A stretch of DNA of 64,000 nucleotides from CAG-390 sp045636385 (GTDB lineage Bacteria > Bacillota > Clostridia > Oscillospirales > CAG-272): positions 1 through 64,000 of the forward strand of contig JAZTXK010000078.1 in the NCBI GenBank assembly GCA_045636385.1, in the 5' to 3' direction. The notes under the pieces were generated by a model. That model saw only the letters and a program-made list of their open reading frames with translations. It was not told the origin of the DNA and did not search any database. Shown piece after piece: positions 17,279-26,491 of the stretch. Position numbers and translations under genes: made by a program. The stretch's first letter is position 1. Each line of letters starts with the position of its first letter.

Positions 17279-18010
17279 ATGATCAGAATAGTTATCTGCG
17301 ACGACGATCCCTGCTTTGCAACCGCGTTGACTGACGAGCTTACCGCGCTTGCCGCGAAATATGAGGGGGACTTTGATCTCAAGATCGGTCCGACTTTCAC
17401 TTCAAGCGATCTCGTACTCTCGTTTATGGATCAAATGAACTTCGATATTATCTTCCTTGATATTGATATGCCGAAGATCTCGGGATTTGAGCTTGCTTCG
17501 AAAATATCCGAAAAGGATCCGAAAACGCTCATAATATTCGTGTCTGCTTACGATAACTATGTTTATCAGTCCTTTGCTTACAGCCCGTTTAGATTCCTGC
17601 GTAAGCTTCATCTTAAGGAAGAACTCCCCTCTGCATTCGACAAGGCGATAGAGAAATGCCTCTCGGAAACACAGGGACTTTCCTTTAACTCGACCGAGGG
17701 AAATATAACTCTCCGCCCGAGCGACGTCATTTATTTTGAAAACGACAAAAACTATTATAATATCTATTGCGAAAACGGCGCGGTCTACAAATGCCGCGGA
17801 ACTATAAAGGCGCTTGAGAGTGTCTGCACGGATAAACGCTTTTTCAGAATTCATTCAGCGTATATAGTAAATCTCGAACACGTTTCGGAAGCACAAAGCA
17901 GCTCGCAGGTAACAATGAAGAACGGATCGATTCTTTCGGTCGCCGCTCCGCGCAGACACGAGTTCAAGGAAGCATATATGCAATTCGTCCGCAGGAGGTA
18001 TTCAAGATGA
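17279..18010 (+). CDS. LytTR-family response regulator
   Basis: A 243-residue response regulator. The receiver domain (1-~120) has the acidic pocket CDDD at 7-10 and phospho-acceptor D61 (FLDIDMP). The LytTR DNA-binding domain (~135-240) shows the usual YFENDKNYYNIYCENG and FFRIHSAYIVNLEHV. AgrA/VirR-type regulators bind paired direct repeats about 21 bp apart, and such repeats are in front of it. The start has a good distance from the promoter. It overlaps the sensor gene by 4 bases (18007-18010), so the pair is co-translated. Confidence 0.94.
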   Translation: MIRIVICDDDPCFATALTDELTALAAKYEGDFDLKIGPTFTSSDLVLSFMDQMNFDIIFLDIDMPKISGFELASKISEKDPKTLIIFVSAYDNYVYQSFAYSPFRFLRKLHLKEELPSAFDKAIEKCLSETQGLSFNSTEGNITLRPSDVIYFENDKNYYNIYCENGAVYKCRGTIKALESVCTDKRFFRIHSAYIVNLEHVSEAQSSSQVTMKNGSILSVAAPRRHEFKEAYMQFVRRRYSR

Positions 18011-19296
18011 TGCAGATGTTTGAGGTGGCTGCAACTCTCTTTGATTCGATCCTCACGATATGGTTCGTCACAAAGTTTTGCAAGCTTGAAAGTAAAAGGA
18101 GATATCAGATCGGCGCGATTCTGCTTATTTTATGTGTAACCGTTTTTTGCGACAAGCTGTTTGCCGATTTTAATACGGTATCAATATTGTTGTGCGCTGC
18201 GATCACCTTGATGTATACCGCTCTTTCCGCGTATAGCATTTCGTTCAGACAAATACTTGCCGTATGTCTGTTTTGGGTTTCGCTGATGGCGGTCAGCAGC
18301 ACGCTCTTTATCGTGATCTCGATGATAACGCAGGACTTTGAATCCCACCTTATGGGCAGCGATTCAACTGTCAGGTATATATACGTTATCCTTCATAAGA
18401 TAATTCTTTTCACCCTGCTTCGACTGATCATATCTTTTGTAAATGTCGACGGCAAGGTGGGTAGGCTCAACGCGGTCCTTACGTTTACAGTTTCTGCGGT
18501 TTCTGTGCTCGGACTCGGTGCGACAATGGTGATTGCCACAACAGATTTCGCAAGCACACTCGGTTCGCAGATCGCCTTACTGATAGTTTCGTTCCTTTTG
18601 GTAAATGTCATCCTCTATTTTATGCTCGCGCAGATTCAAAGGCTGCAAAAGAAGGAGTACGAGCTCAAGCTCCTTGAAGAAAAGACCGCGTTCGACAGCG
18701 CTCGTCACGAGGAAACGACCGCGGTATGGGATAACGTTCGCAGAATGCAACACGACGTGAAGCATCATTTTTCGGTTATAAACGCCCAGCTTGAGGCTGG
18801 AAAAGCCGACGAAAGCCGCGAATATCTCGCTAAACTGCTTCCCGAGATTGAGTCGATGGGCAGAGTTATCCGCTCGGACAATAAGACCATCGACTATATA
18901 ATCAATTCCAAGCTCAGCACTCTCAAAGAGACGCAGATCGTTATTTCGGGTCTGATAGCAGACTTTTCGGATATCGAAGACCGCGACCTCGCTTGTCTCT
19001 TCGGCAACATTCTCGACAACGCCATCGAGGCGATCTCGGAGCTTGAAGAAAAGCGGATAGAGATCCTTTTCTCGGTCGAAAACGCAAGCCGAATGATAAT
19101 CTTCAAGAATACCATTGGAAAATCGGTCCTCAAGGGCAACCCCGACCTCCGCTCGACCAAAAAGGATAATTCCTCGCACGGTTTCGGACACAAGATCGTA
19201 GAAAAGATCGTATCCGACCACCGCGGAATGATCGACTACTTCGAGGAAGGCGATATGTTCGGAGTGCAGATCATTTTCCCCGGAATAGCTAAATAA
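18007..19296 (+). CDS. AgrC/VirS-like sensor histidine kinase
   Basis: A 429-residue membrane kinase of the GHKL class. About six transmembrane helices occupy residues 1-215, followed by a coiled linker (QRLQKKEYELKLLEEKTAF), the phosphorylation segment MQHDVKHHFSVINAQ, and the GHKL ATPase part with the N-box (LFGNILDNAIEAI) and GFGHKIVEKIV. This layout is typical of quorum-peptide receptors such as AgrC. No AgrB or AgrD-like gene lies nearby, so the signal is unknown. It ends in a strong terminator. Confidence 0.93.
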   Translation: MMQMFEVAATLFDSILTIWFVTKFCKLESKRRYQIGAILLILCVTVFCDKLFADFNTVSILLCAAITLMYTALSAYSISFRQILAVCLFWVSLMAVSSTLFIVISMITQDFESHLMGSDSTVRYIYVILHKIILFTLLRLIISFVNVDGKVGRLNAVLTFTVSAVSVLGLGATMVIATTDFASTLGSQIALLIVSFLLVNVILYFMLAQIQRLQKKEYELKLLEEKTAFDSARHEETTAVWDNVRRMQHDVKHHFSVINAQLEAGKADESREYLAKLLPEIESMGRVIRSDNKTIDYIINSKLSTLKETQIVISGLIADFSDIEDRDLACLFGNILDNAIEAISELEEKRIEILFSVENASRMIIFKNTIGKSVLKGNPDLRSTKKDNSSHGFGHKIVEKIVSDHRGMIDYFEEGDMFGVQIIFPGIAK

Positions 19297-19333
19297 TATA
19301 GAAAACGGCAAGTGATGCTTGCCGTTTTCTATA
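19297..19333. terminator. Bidirectional terminator
   Basis: A 16-bp stem (TATAGAAAACGGCAAG and its complement, 5-base loop) separates the sensor kinase gene from the convergent gene at 19329. Confidence 0.9.
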
Positions 19334-20033
19334 TAAAAATCAAAGTTCCGACGTCATAAAGTTTTCCTTCGCCGAGCGAAATGCATTCCGTATTATGCTT
19401 TCGCGCGAAGTCTGTAATAGCTCGGTGGTCCGGATGTGTTTTGATATCACCGCAAAAATACAGTATATCCCCACACAGCCCCGTAGCACCGCCTATAAAG
19501 CCGTAAGAATAGCCGGGAAGATCAATGTTACCCTCTGATATAATAAGCGTTTCAATGCCTTTTTCGAGCGTTACAGCAGCAATTCCTTTGTCCGCGGTAA
19601 TCACCGCACCGTCCGCAAGAATTGCGCAGGAACACTTTGAATATCCTTGCGGTACGTTTAGTATATCGTAGCCTAAAGACTTTGCCAAACGCAGAATATC
19701 GCCGTCAGCGGAAGCCGTTCGGCAGATCACCTTGTCACCTGAAACAGCCGCGCAAAGCCCGCAGTCATAGGGATATTTTGCGCCCGCCTCGGCATCCGAA
19801 AGAATAATGTCAAGTCCCGCTTTTTCGCAAATGCTGTCGATCTCGCGCTTCGCAATACGGTAGTAGCTTTTTCTTGTTATGAGATAGTCATCAAGTCGAA
19901 AAATCAAAAGATCGCTGTGCCCGCATACGGGCGCGGGCAGAGAAGTGTCGGGGGGAAGCTGAATCACTTCAAATTCCTTTTTTAATGAATCAAGAACACC
20001 CGCGGGCGTTCTGTAATCGCAAACACAGATCAT
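19329..20033 (-). CDS. DUF6873-type (GME-fold) protein
   Basis: A 234-residue protein of a family frequent in Clostridia, which I believe is DUF6873, named for a guanidino-group-modifying-enzyme fold; this name is from memory. Visible repeats of the fold are ISEGNIDLPGYSYGFIGGA and YFCGDIKTHPDH, where Asp and His recur. GCSKC-like Cys (YSKCSCAILADG) falls where fold relatives have their active-site end. The ATG at 20033 with GGAG upstream is chosen over an upstream TTG. The substrate is unknown. Confidence 0.6.
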   Translation of the reverse strand: MICVCDYRTPAGVLDSLKKEFEVIQLPPDTSLPAPVCGHSDLLIFRLDDYLITRKSYYRIAKREIDSICEKAGLDIILSDAEAGAKYPYDCGLCAAVSGDKVICRTASADGDILRLAKSLGYDILNVPQGYSKCSCAILADGAVITADKGIAAVTLEKGIETLIISEGNIDLPGYSYGFIGGATGLCGDILYFCGDIKTHPDHRAITDFARKHNTECISLGEGKLYDVGTLIFI

Positions 20034-20051
20034 AATTTTCTCCAAAAAACA

Positions 20052-20078
20052 GAAAAACAGCCACTGGGGCTGTTTTTC
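20052..20078. terminator. Terminator after rpmB
   Basis: An 11-bp stem GAAAAACAGCC/GGCTGTTTTTC with a T-run on the minus strand follows the rpmB stop. It also separates rpmB from the gene at 19329-20033. Confidence 0.85.
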
Positions 20079-20089
20079 ATTAATTGAAA

Positions 20090-20278
20090 TTAGGCATTCT
20101 CAGCCTTTTTCATAGTGCGGAGACAACGAGCACACATGGGAACGGTCTTAACTGTTCCGTCAACGCTAACCTTTACCTTACGGATGTTAGGCTTCCAAGC
20201 TCTGTTGGTCTTACGGTTAGAGTGGGAAACCTGATGACCGAAGACAACGCCCTTGCCGCAAACACTGCATTTTGCCAT
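20090..20278 (-). CDS. rpmB: 50S ribosomal protein L28
   Basis: A 62-residue L28. MAKCSVCGKGVVFGHQVSHS with the N-terminal CxxC, then RAWKPNIRKVKV and CARCLRTMKK with the second CxxC, so this is the zinc-binding form. The ATG at 20278 with GGAGGTGC upstream is the correct start; a longer in-frame reading upstream is not conserved. It is a single-gene unit closed by the terminator at 20052. Confidence 0.96.
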   Translation of the reverse strand: MAKCSVCGKGVVFGHQVSHSNRKTNRAWKPNIRKVKVSVDGTVKTVPMCARCLRTMKKAENA

Positions 20279-20397
20279 TATAAGCACCTCCTTAGGACAA
20301 TTAAGCCAAATTACATACAACACCGCATATTATACCACAAAACTCTGAAAAATGCAATAGTTTTTCGAATATTTTTTTGAAAAATCGAAGAATTTTG

Positions 20398-22998
20398 CTA
20401 AATATTTTTCTCGGTGAGCTTGAAAACGCAAATAGACGTTTTTTCGCCGCTGAAAAACCTAGAATAAAGCACCCGTGGCTCCTCGTTTCTTCGAAAAGCG
20501 TCAAGTGTCAGTATCATTGGAATTGTCGCAAAGTCGTATACGTTGACGGTACCGCAAACTGCGTAAACCGCGTTTTTGTCGCTCATATGATCCGCAAGCT
20601 TTTCGTAAAGCGTTTGATGTTCGCTCGCCTTGACAGTTAGCATGCAATCCGAAATCGAGAGATCTTGCGAAAGCGATTCGATAGCGTCAATTGAAGTGTA
20701 ATCGAAATCAGCGTCGATTTTATAAGCCACCCCGAAATCGCCTATTGCGAAAAGCTCACCGAGGTTGGGGATGACCACGTTACCCTCGGGCGCCTTGACG
20801 GTGAATCCCTTTTGTGAGAACACCGCGGGTGCGCAGGGCGTTATTGAGTACTCCGCAGCGATCTTCCAAAGCTCTGAAAGATGTCGCTTCTGAGTGAATA
20901 TCATAAGCGCGGGATTCAGGGGAAGAAGAACTGCCTCTGCACAAGCCGAGGGGACGGGGAGGAGAGTTGTGTCTATAAGTGCTCCGTCCGTCATTGTGAA
21001 AAGATCACGCAGAAAACCGTTTTCGGTGGCGGGAATGAAAGCCGCGTCGGCGTGGATCTTAGCAAATCTCGCGCAGATCATCTGCGTCACGGTGATATAT
21101 TCCTCAATCTCCATATCGCGGGGAGGCGCGATCAATACGCAGATCTCAGCCTTATCGCGCGATCCTAGAGGAGCACCCGTCGAGAGCGTGAAAGCATAAT
21201 CTCCGACGGTCACCGTCTCGTGATTGCCTGCGTGCGGCAAGGGGAATTCGCGCGAATCCTTTTTGCAAACAAAGATCCCGTTTCGTTCTTGAACCTTTCG
21301 ACCCGTAGCCGCAAATTCGGCAAGCGAGACAACTGAAGGCTTCTCCGCATCGTCTGCTACGGTTGAGTATCTTCTTGCAAGTGAAGCGAGAAGCTCGCAG
21401 AAGTCGCCGTCGACATCCTTCACCTCGGAAACTCTCTTATAGAGCGAAGCATGTTTAACGATGTCGCGCATTAGCTCGACCATAAAATAAAGCTCGGAAA
21501 CGGTTGGATCTTTACCCTTAGCACACAAATTGCTGCGAATAAATTTCAGCTCCTCAAGCTCTGCTTTGAGCTCGAGATCTTGCTTGATGCGCATCAGATA
21601 ATCGTCGGATGCGGCGTTAAATCCTTTAACTATGCCGCTCTTTCTCTTGGGAACGTATCCCTCTCCGGGCAAGAGTGCCGCTAACGCTTTTTTGTCCTTG
21701 ATCTCGCCAAAGCAAACGTCGCCGTCGTGCCCCGTGAGCGTGACGGTGAACTTATGCCCGCGAAGATCGCATGGAGCATCCACGCAGACTTCAATGAAGG
21801 AATCGGTATGACCGTGCGCCTTGCCGTCAGCATAGGTCTCAAAAAGAACCTCGCGCTCTGATAAGCGTGCGATCTCCTCATCGAGAACCTCGGATTTTAT
21901 GGTTTTCTGAAATTCGGTAAGCTTTGCCGCGCGCTCCTTGCGGATATTTACGGGCACCTTGTTTGGCATTTCAGCCGCAAGCGTCCCCTCGCGCTCTGAA
22001 TAAGGAAAGATGTGTGCCGAAAGGAAACGAGCGTCACGCAGAAATTCTGCGGTGTCAAGAAAATCATCCTCGGTCTCGCCCGGGAAACCTACGATAACGT
22101 CGGTAGTGAACATAACGCCCGGAATTGCGGCGCGGATACGTTCTATTGCCTCGCGCGCCATATCGGCGTTGTATTTTCTCTTCATTAGCGCAAGCACGCC
22201 CGAAGAACCGCTTTGGAGTGAAATATGGAAATGTGGAGCAAGCGAACGAAGATCCTTGATTTCGTTTACGAAACTTTCCTTGAACAGAGACGGATCAAGC
22301 GATCCCAGACGAATTCTGCAATCCCCTGCAATAGCGTCGACAAGTCGGAGCAGAAGCCCGAGCTTGATTCCCTCGAGATCCTTACCGTACGAGGCGGTTT
22401 CAATGCCCGTAAGTACGATCTCGGGACAGCCTTCGTCGATAAATCCCTTTACCTCGCGCAAAACGTCCTCAGGAGCTTTTGAGCGCACGTTTCCCCTGGC
22501 GCGGGGAATTGCGCAGTAAGCGCATTTGTTCTCGCATCCGTCCTCGATCTTAATATAAACTCTCGTTCTCGGAAACGCATTAAGATGCATTTTCTCAAAT
22601 TCGGCGTCCCATATCGAAGGAGTGTGAATGATCGGATAGTCGGACGCGGATGAATTGAAATATTCGTCGATAATATCGATGCATTTCATCTTCTCACCGT
22701 TTCCGCAAACCGCGATAACGCCTTCAATGGCAGACAGCTCTTCTGCGGAGTATTCAGCCGTACATCCTGTAACGACTACGGCGGTTTTTTCACCCGATCT
22801 TGCAGCGCGGCGGATCATCTGACGCGACTTTCTGTCCGCCTCAGCGGTTACGGTGCAGGTGTTTATAATATAAGCGTCGCAGTTATCAGAGCCGTCGCAG
22901 ACCTCGTAACCGCGCTTGATGAGTTCCTCTGAGAAAGCCTCGCTTTCGTATTGATTGACTTTACAGCCAAGCGTAATTATGCCTATTCTTTTTGACAC
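20398..22998 (-). CDS. mtaB: MtaB-type tRNA methylthiotransferase with PurL-like C-terminal extension
   Basis: An 866-residue protein. Residues 1 to ~435 are a full MtaB: UPF0004 cysteines C12, C48 and C79, radical-SAM cluster C155, C159 and C162 (CENKCAYC), and a C-terminal TRAM-like part. MtaB adds a methylthio group to t6A37 of tRNA (ms2t6A). MtaB normally stops near 440-450. Here ~430 further residues follow. They carry GKDPTVSEL...Y (495-520), similar to the linker of PurL (FGAM synthase) but lacking its WSEHCS, and later NPALMIFTQKRHLSEL like the AIRS C-terminal lobe. The extension is probably a non-catalytic relative; that is inference. The frame is continuous. Confidence 0.85.
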   Translation of the reverse strand: MSKRIGIITLGCKVNQYESEAFSEELIKRGYEVCDGSDNCDAYIINTCTVTAEADRKSRQMIRRAARSGEKTAVVVTGCTAEYSAEELSAIEGVIAVCGNGEKMKCIDIIDEYFNSSASDYPIIHTPSIWDAEFEKMHLNAFPRTRVYIKIEDGCENKCAYCAIPRARGNVRSKAPEDVLREVKGFIDEGCPEIVLTGIETASYGKDLEGIKLGLLLRLVDAIAGDCRIRLGSLDPSLFKESFVNEIKDLRSLAPHFHISLQSGSSGVLALMKRKYNADMAREAIERIRAAIPGVMFTTDVIVGFPGETEDDFLDTAEFLRDARFLSAHIFPYSEREGTLAAEMPNKVPVNIRKERAAKLTEFQKTIKSEVLDEEIARLSEREVLFETYADGKAHGHTDSFIEVCVDAPCDLRGHKFTVTLTGHDGDVCFGEIKDKKALAALLPGEGYVPKRKSGIVKGFNAASDDYLMRIKQDLELKAELEELKFIRSNLCAKGKDPTVSELYFMVELMRDIVKHASLYKRVSEVKDVDGDFCELLASLARRYSTVADDAEKPSVVSLAEFAATGRKVQERNGIFVCKKDSREFPLPHAGNHETVTVGDYAFTLSTGAPLGSRDKAEICVLIAPPRDMEIEEYITVTQMICARFAKIHADAAFIPATENGFLRDLFTMTDGALIDTTLLPVPSACAEAVLLPLNPALMIFTQKRHLSELWKIAAEYSITPCAPAVFSQKGFTVKAPEGNVVIPNLGELFAIGDFGVAYKIDADFDYTSIDAIESLSQDLSISDCMLTVKASEHQTLYEKLADHMSDKNAVYAVCGTVNVYDFATIPMILTLDAFRRNEEPRVLYSRFFSGEKTSICVFKLTEKNI

Positions 22999-23118
22999 AG
23001 TTATCGCCTCCGTAATAATAATATATATTATTTTATCATTTTAACTGCAAAAAGTAAACCCTTCAAGTGTAAAAAATCTAAAAATTGCGCACTTTCGTCA
23101 AAAATATTTCAAAATCAC

Positions 23119-23147
23119 TTGAAAAATATACATTTTCGGAGTATAAT
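23119..23147 (+). promoter_or_regulatory. Sigma-A promoter for upp
   Basis: TTGAAA and TATAAT at 17-base spacing, about 50 bases before the upp start. Confidence 0.8.
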
Positions 23148-23198
23148 AGATGTGGCACAAACCGAAAAATAATACGTTAATAGAAGAGGAGAGTACAA

Positions 23199-23831
23199 AT
23201 GAGCATTCTGCACATCGTTGACCACCCCCTTATTGCACACAAGCTTTCAATTATGAGAAACAAGAAGACGGGATCAAAGGATTTCCGCGAGCTTCTTGAC
23301 GAGATCGCTATGCTTATGGGTTATGAGCTTACCCGTGATCTTCCCCTTGAAGATATTGAGATCGAAACTCCCATTTGCAAAATGACTGCAAAGAGAATCG
23401 CAGGCAAGAAGCTTGCTATCGTTCCCATCCTGCGCGCAGGCCTCGGTATGGTTGACGGTCTTCAGAGACTCGTTCCTGTTGCAAAGGTCGGACACATCGG
23501 TCTTTACCGCGATCCCGAGACTCATCTTCCTGTTGAATATTACTGCAAGATGCCGCCCGATATCGATGAAAGAATCGTTATCCTCGTTGACCCGATGCTT
23601 GCAACCGGCGGATCGGCTTGCGACGCGCTTACCATCCTTAAGGAAAAGTACGGCGTAAAGAATATCAAGTTTATGGCACTCGTTGCCGCTCCCGAGGGAG
23701 TTGCAAAGGTTCAGGCTGACCATCCTGACGTTGATATCTACGTTGCCGCACTTGATGAGAAGCTCAACGATCACGCATATATTGTTCCCGGTCTCGGAGA
23801 CGCGGGCGATAGAATTTTCGGCACGAAATAA
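23199..23831 (+). CDS. upp: Uracil phosphoribosyltransferase
   Basis: A 210-residue UPRTase that converts uracil and PRPP to UMP (pyrimidine salvage). The PRPP-binding loop DPMLATGGSA, the IVPILRAGLGMVDG segment and the C-terminal PGLGDAGDRIFGT uracil-binding region are all intact. Length is standard. Strong AGAGGAG ribosome site. It complements the nucleoside catabolism genes at 10.9-13.3 kb, though it is not linked to them. Confidence 0.97.
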   Translation: MSILHIVDHPLIAHKLSIMRNKKTGSKDFRELLDEIAMLMGYELTRDLPLEDIEIETPICKMTAKRIAGKKLAIVPILRAGLGMVDGLQRLVPVAKVGHIGLYRDPETHLPVEYYCKMPPDIDERIVILVDPMLATGGSACDALTILKEKYGVKNIKFMALVAAPEGVAKVQADHPDVDIYVAALDEKLNDHAYIVPGLGDAGDRIFGTK

Positions 23832-23841
23832 AAACATCAAT

Positions 23842-23862
23842 GGGGCTGACACGTTCAGCCCC
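23842..23862 (+). terminator. Hairpin after upp
   Basis: An 8-bp stem GGGGCTGA/TCAGCCCC with only a weak T-run lies between upp and the pseudouridine synthase gene. It may attenuate rather than fully end transcription, since no separate promoter is visible for the next gene. Confidence 0.6.
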
Positions 23863-23874
23863 GATTTGTAAATT

Positions 23875-24843
23875 ATGAGAATTATTAAGATTGAAAAAAA
23901 CGATGCGGGACAGCGTCTTGACAAATTTCTCACGAAGGCTGTCAAGGGACTTCCTAAATCGCTGATGTATAAATTTATAAGAACTAAAAAGATCAAGCTC
24001 AACCGTGCTCGCACTGAGCCTGACGTTATGCTCAATGAGGGCGACGAGCTTCAGCTTTTTATCCGCGATGAGTTTTTTGACTCCCCCGAGCAGGACGTTG
24101 GCGCTATCGCGAGAATAGAGCCGAAGCTTGACGTGGTTTATGAGGATGAAAATATTATTCTTATGAACAAACGCCCGGGTGTACTCGTTCACGAGGATGA
24201 TGCAGGGCGTGATAATACACTTCTAATGCATCTGCAAAGCTATCTGTATCGCAAGGGTGAGTATGATCCCCGCGCCGAGCAGTCATTTGCTCCCGCACTT
24301 TGCAACCGAATCGACCGTAATACGGGCGGTATCGTCATAGCTGCAAAGAACGCCGCCGCTCTCCGTGATATGAATTTCCGCATTAAATCGGGACAGGTAA
24401 GTAAGTTCTATCTTTGCGCCGTTCACGGCGAGATGCCAAAGAAAAACGATATACTTACGGGTTATCTCAGAAAGAACGAAAAGACGAATACCGTCGAGGT
24501 TTCCGACACGCCGAAGCCAGGATTCCGTGAGATAAAAACCGGTTACCGCGTACAGTCCTCAAAGAACGGTGCGAGCCTTCTTGAAGTGGAGCTCTTTACC
24601 GGAAGAACTCACCAGATCCGTGCCCATCTTTCTCATATCGGGCACCCTCTCCTCGGCGACGGAAAATACGGAGTCAACCGTGACGATAAGAAAAAGGGCT
24701 ATCATTATCAGGCTCTTTATTCTTACCGCTTGCGCTTTGATTTTGAACAAAACGGTGATGTGCTCGATTATCTTTCGGGCAAAGAATACCGCCTGCCGCG
24801 CGAATCCGTATGGTTCTGCGCAGATTTCGATTACCGCAAATGA
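23875..24843 (+). CDS. RluA-family pseudouridine synthase
   Basis: A 322-residue protein with an N-terminal S4-like RNA-binding domain (GQRLDKFLTKAVKGLP...KKIKLNRART) and the RluA catalytic domain. The catalytic Asp is in NRIDRNTGGIVIA (usual HRLDxxTSG), and the C-terminal GRTHQIRAHLSHIGHPLLGD motif is complete. It modifies uridines in rRNA or tRNA; the exact position cannot be told from sequence. The upstream ribosome site is weak. Its TGA overlaps the start of lnt (ATGA, 24840-24843). Confidence 0.92.
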   Translation: MRIIKIEKNDAGQRLDKFLTKAVKGLPKSLMYKFIRTKKIKLNRARTEPDVMLNEGDELQLFIRDEFFDSPEQDVGAIARIEPKLDVVYEDENIILMNKRPGVLVHEDDAGRDNTLLMHLQSYLYRKGEYDPRAEQSFAPALCNRIDRNTGGIVIAAKNAAALRDMNFRIKSGQVSKFYLCAVHGEMPKKNDILTGYLRKNEKTNTVEVSDTPKPGFREIKTGYRVQSSKNGASLLEVELFTGRTHQIRAHLSHIGHPLLGDGKYGVNRDDKKKGYHYQALYSYRLRFDFEQNGDVLDYLSGKEYRLPRESVWFCADFDYRK

Positions 24844-26450
24844 TAGAAAGATTCAAACGATTGATATATTCCGAGAAGAAGGGAATGTTGTTCCTCTATC
24901 TTACCGTTTCGGGAATTCTGACGGGAATTTTTATGACGTTCCCGACCGCCGTTGGCGCCGTGCTCGAATGGATTTCCCTTGTTCCCGCGGCTCTCGTGCT
25001 CTATTCCGCTTGCCGAAAGCGAATAAGCCTTAAACGAGCGTATTGGGGCTCGTTTTGGCTGATCTATTCACAGCACGTAATCGTTTATCATTGGTTTATG
25101 AGCTTCTACCCGCTGGATTTCACGGGTATGACAAAGGCAGCCGCTGCGGGTGTCGTATTTATTGCGATATTCGGTCTCTCGCTTCTCGCAGCGTTTTTCA
25201 GCGGTTTCCTCGGTATTCTCGTCGTTGCTTCTGCAAGGTTGAAAGCGGTAAAACGATACCCAATGCTACTGCCTTTTCTCGCGGCTTCGGGGTACGTACT
25301 CAATGAGTGGTTGCGAACTTTGTTCTGGTTCGGCGTTCCGTGGAGCAGACTTGCCCTCGGTCAGCTTACCGACGGTGTTCCTTATACGGTCCTTTCGTCC
25401 TCCGTGCTCGGAACTTACTTCGTGACCTTCCTTATCGCACTTGTGTCGTTTCTTATTGCGCAGGCAATTTTCCTCGGCAAGATCAAAGTGCGCTGCATAA
25501 TTGCAGTTTCTTTGATTTTCGCTAACCTGCTCTGCGGAATCATTATCGCCAATCTGCCCGCAGAAGAAAAGACCTCGATCAGTGTTGCCGCGATACAAGG
25601 CAATATCAATTCCCGTGACAAATGGGAAGGTTCAAAGACCTATACAGAGATACTGAAGACGTATTATAACCTGACCGCGGAAGCGGCAGAGGATGGCGCA
25701 CAGCTTATCGTCTGGCCCGAGACTTCGCTTCCCGATAACAAATTTATTCCGTATTTGTGCGACCTTTGCAAGGAATACGGCGTATATCTGCTTTTCGGCA
25801 CGTTTGATTTCAATGAGGATGGCGAGCCCGGTAACGCGCTTTATCTGATTACACCTGAAGGCGAGCTGTCGGATAACGTTTACCTCAAACAGCATCTCGT
25901 GCCGTTTGGTGAATATGTTCCGATGCGAAAGCTGATAATGACCGTCTTCCCACCTCTCGGTGAGATCGCAATGCTTGAATATGATCTGTTGCCGGGTGAT
26001 GACAGCAATCTCTTTACCGTAGAGATCAACGGAGTAGATCTCAATATCGGAGGTCTTATCTGCTTTGATTCGATATATGAGGCTCTTGCATACGATTCCG
26101 CATCCGACGGCGCTGATATAATCTGTGTAGCAACGAACGACTCGTGGTTTGAGGATTCACGCGCCGTGTATATGCACTGTGCGCAAAGCAGACTCCGTGC
26201 AATCGAAACCGGACGTCCTATAGTCCGCGCCGCTAATACAGGAATTTCCACGGTTGTAACCGAGCGTGGGGAAGTTGTCGAAACTCTCGATCCGCTCATC
26301 AGAGGATATATTATTAACGAGATCTCTGTCCCAACGGATGCATCCGATGCCGGAGACGCAAATTCGTTGTTTTTGTGGATCATGATCTTGATTCAGTATA
26401 TTCCGATTGCGGCAGAGATCGGAATATTCTTCGCGAAAAAAAGAAGATGA
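24840..26450 (+). CDS. lnt: Apolipoprotein N-acyltransferase
   Basis: A 536-residue integral membrane enzyme. The N-terminal ~240 residues hold about seven hydrophobic segments; residues ~255-500 are a nitrilase-type domain with the triad Glu (VWPETSLPDN), Lys (YLKQHLVPFGEYVP) and Cys (GGLICFDSIY). It adds the third acyl chain to the N-terminal Cys of lipoproteins. The ATG at 24840 overlaps the preceding stop, favouring it over an upstream in-frame start. A terminator follows. Lnt is less usual in monoderm Firmicutes. Confidence 0.93.
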   Translation: MIERFKRLIYSEKKGMLFLYLTVSGILTGIFMTFPTAVGAVLEWISLVPAALVLYSACRKRISLKRAYWGSFWLIYSQHVIVYHWFMSFYPLDFTGMTKAAAAGVVFIAIFGLSLLAAFFSGFLGILVVASARLKAVKRYPMLLPFLAASGYVLNEWLRTLFWFGVPWSRLALGQLTDGVPYTVLSSSVLGTYFVTFLIALVSFLIAQAIFLGKIKVRCIIAVSLIFANLLCGIIIANLPAEEKTSISVAAIQGNINSRDKWEGSKTYTEILKTYYNLTAEAAEDGAQLIVWPETSLPDNKFIPYLCDLCKEYGVYLLFGTFDFNEDGEPGNALYLITPEGELSDNVYLKQHLVPFGEYVPMRKLIMTVFPPLGEIAMLEYDLLPGDDSNLFTVEINGVDLNIGGLICFDSIYEALAYDSASDGADIICVATNDSWFEDSRAVYMHCAQSRLRAIETGRPIVRAANTGISTVVTERGEVVETLDPLIRGYIINEISVPTDASDAGDANSLFLWIMILIQYIPIAAEIGIFFAKKRR

Positions 26451-26454
26451 AATT

Positions 26455-26491
26455 ATCACGGTCTGTTGACTTGACAGACCGTGATTTTTTT
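26455..26491 (+). terminator. Terminator of lnt, overlapping the next promoter
   Basis: An 11-bp perfect stem (ATCACGGTCTG/CAGACCGTGAT, 9-base loop) is followed by seven T. The 3' arm and loop contain the TTGACA -35 box (26471-26476) of the next gene. Confidence 0.88.

Noticed and set aside
17024..19330. AgrD-like signal peptide or AgrB gene beside the AgrC-like kinase
   Set aside because: I found no short ORF with a thiolactone-type Cys context and no AgrB-like membrane protease.
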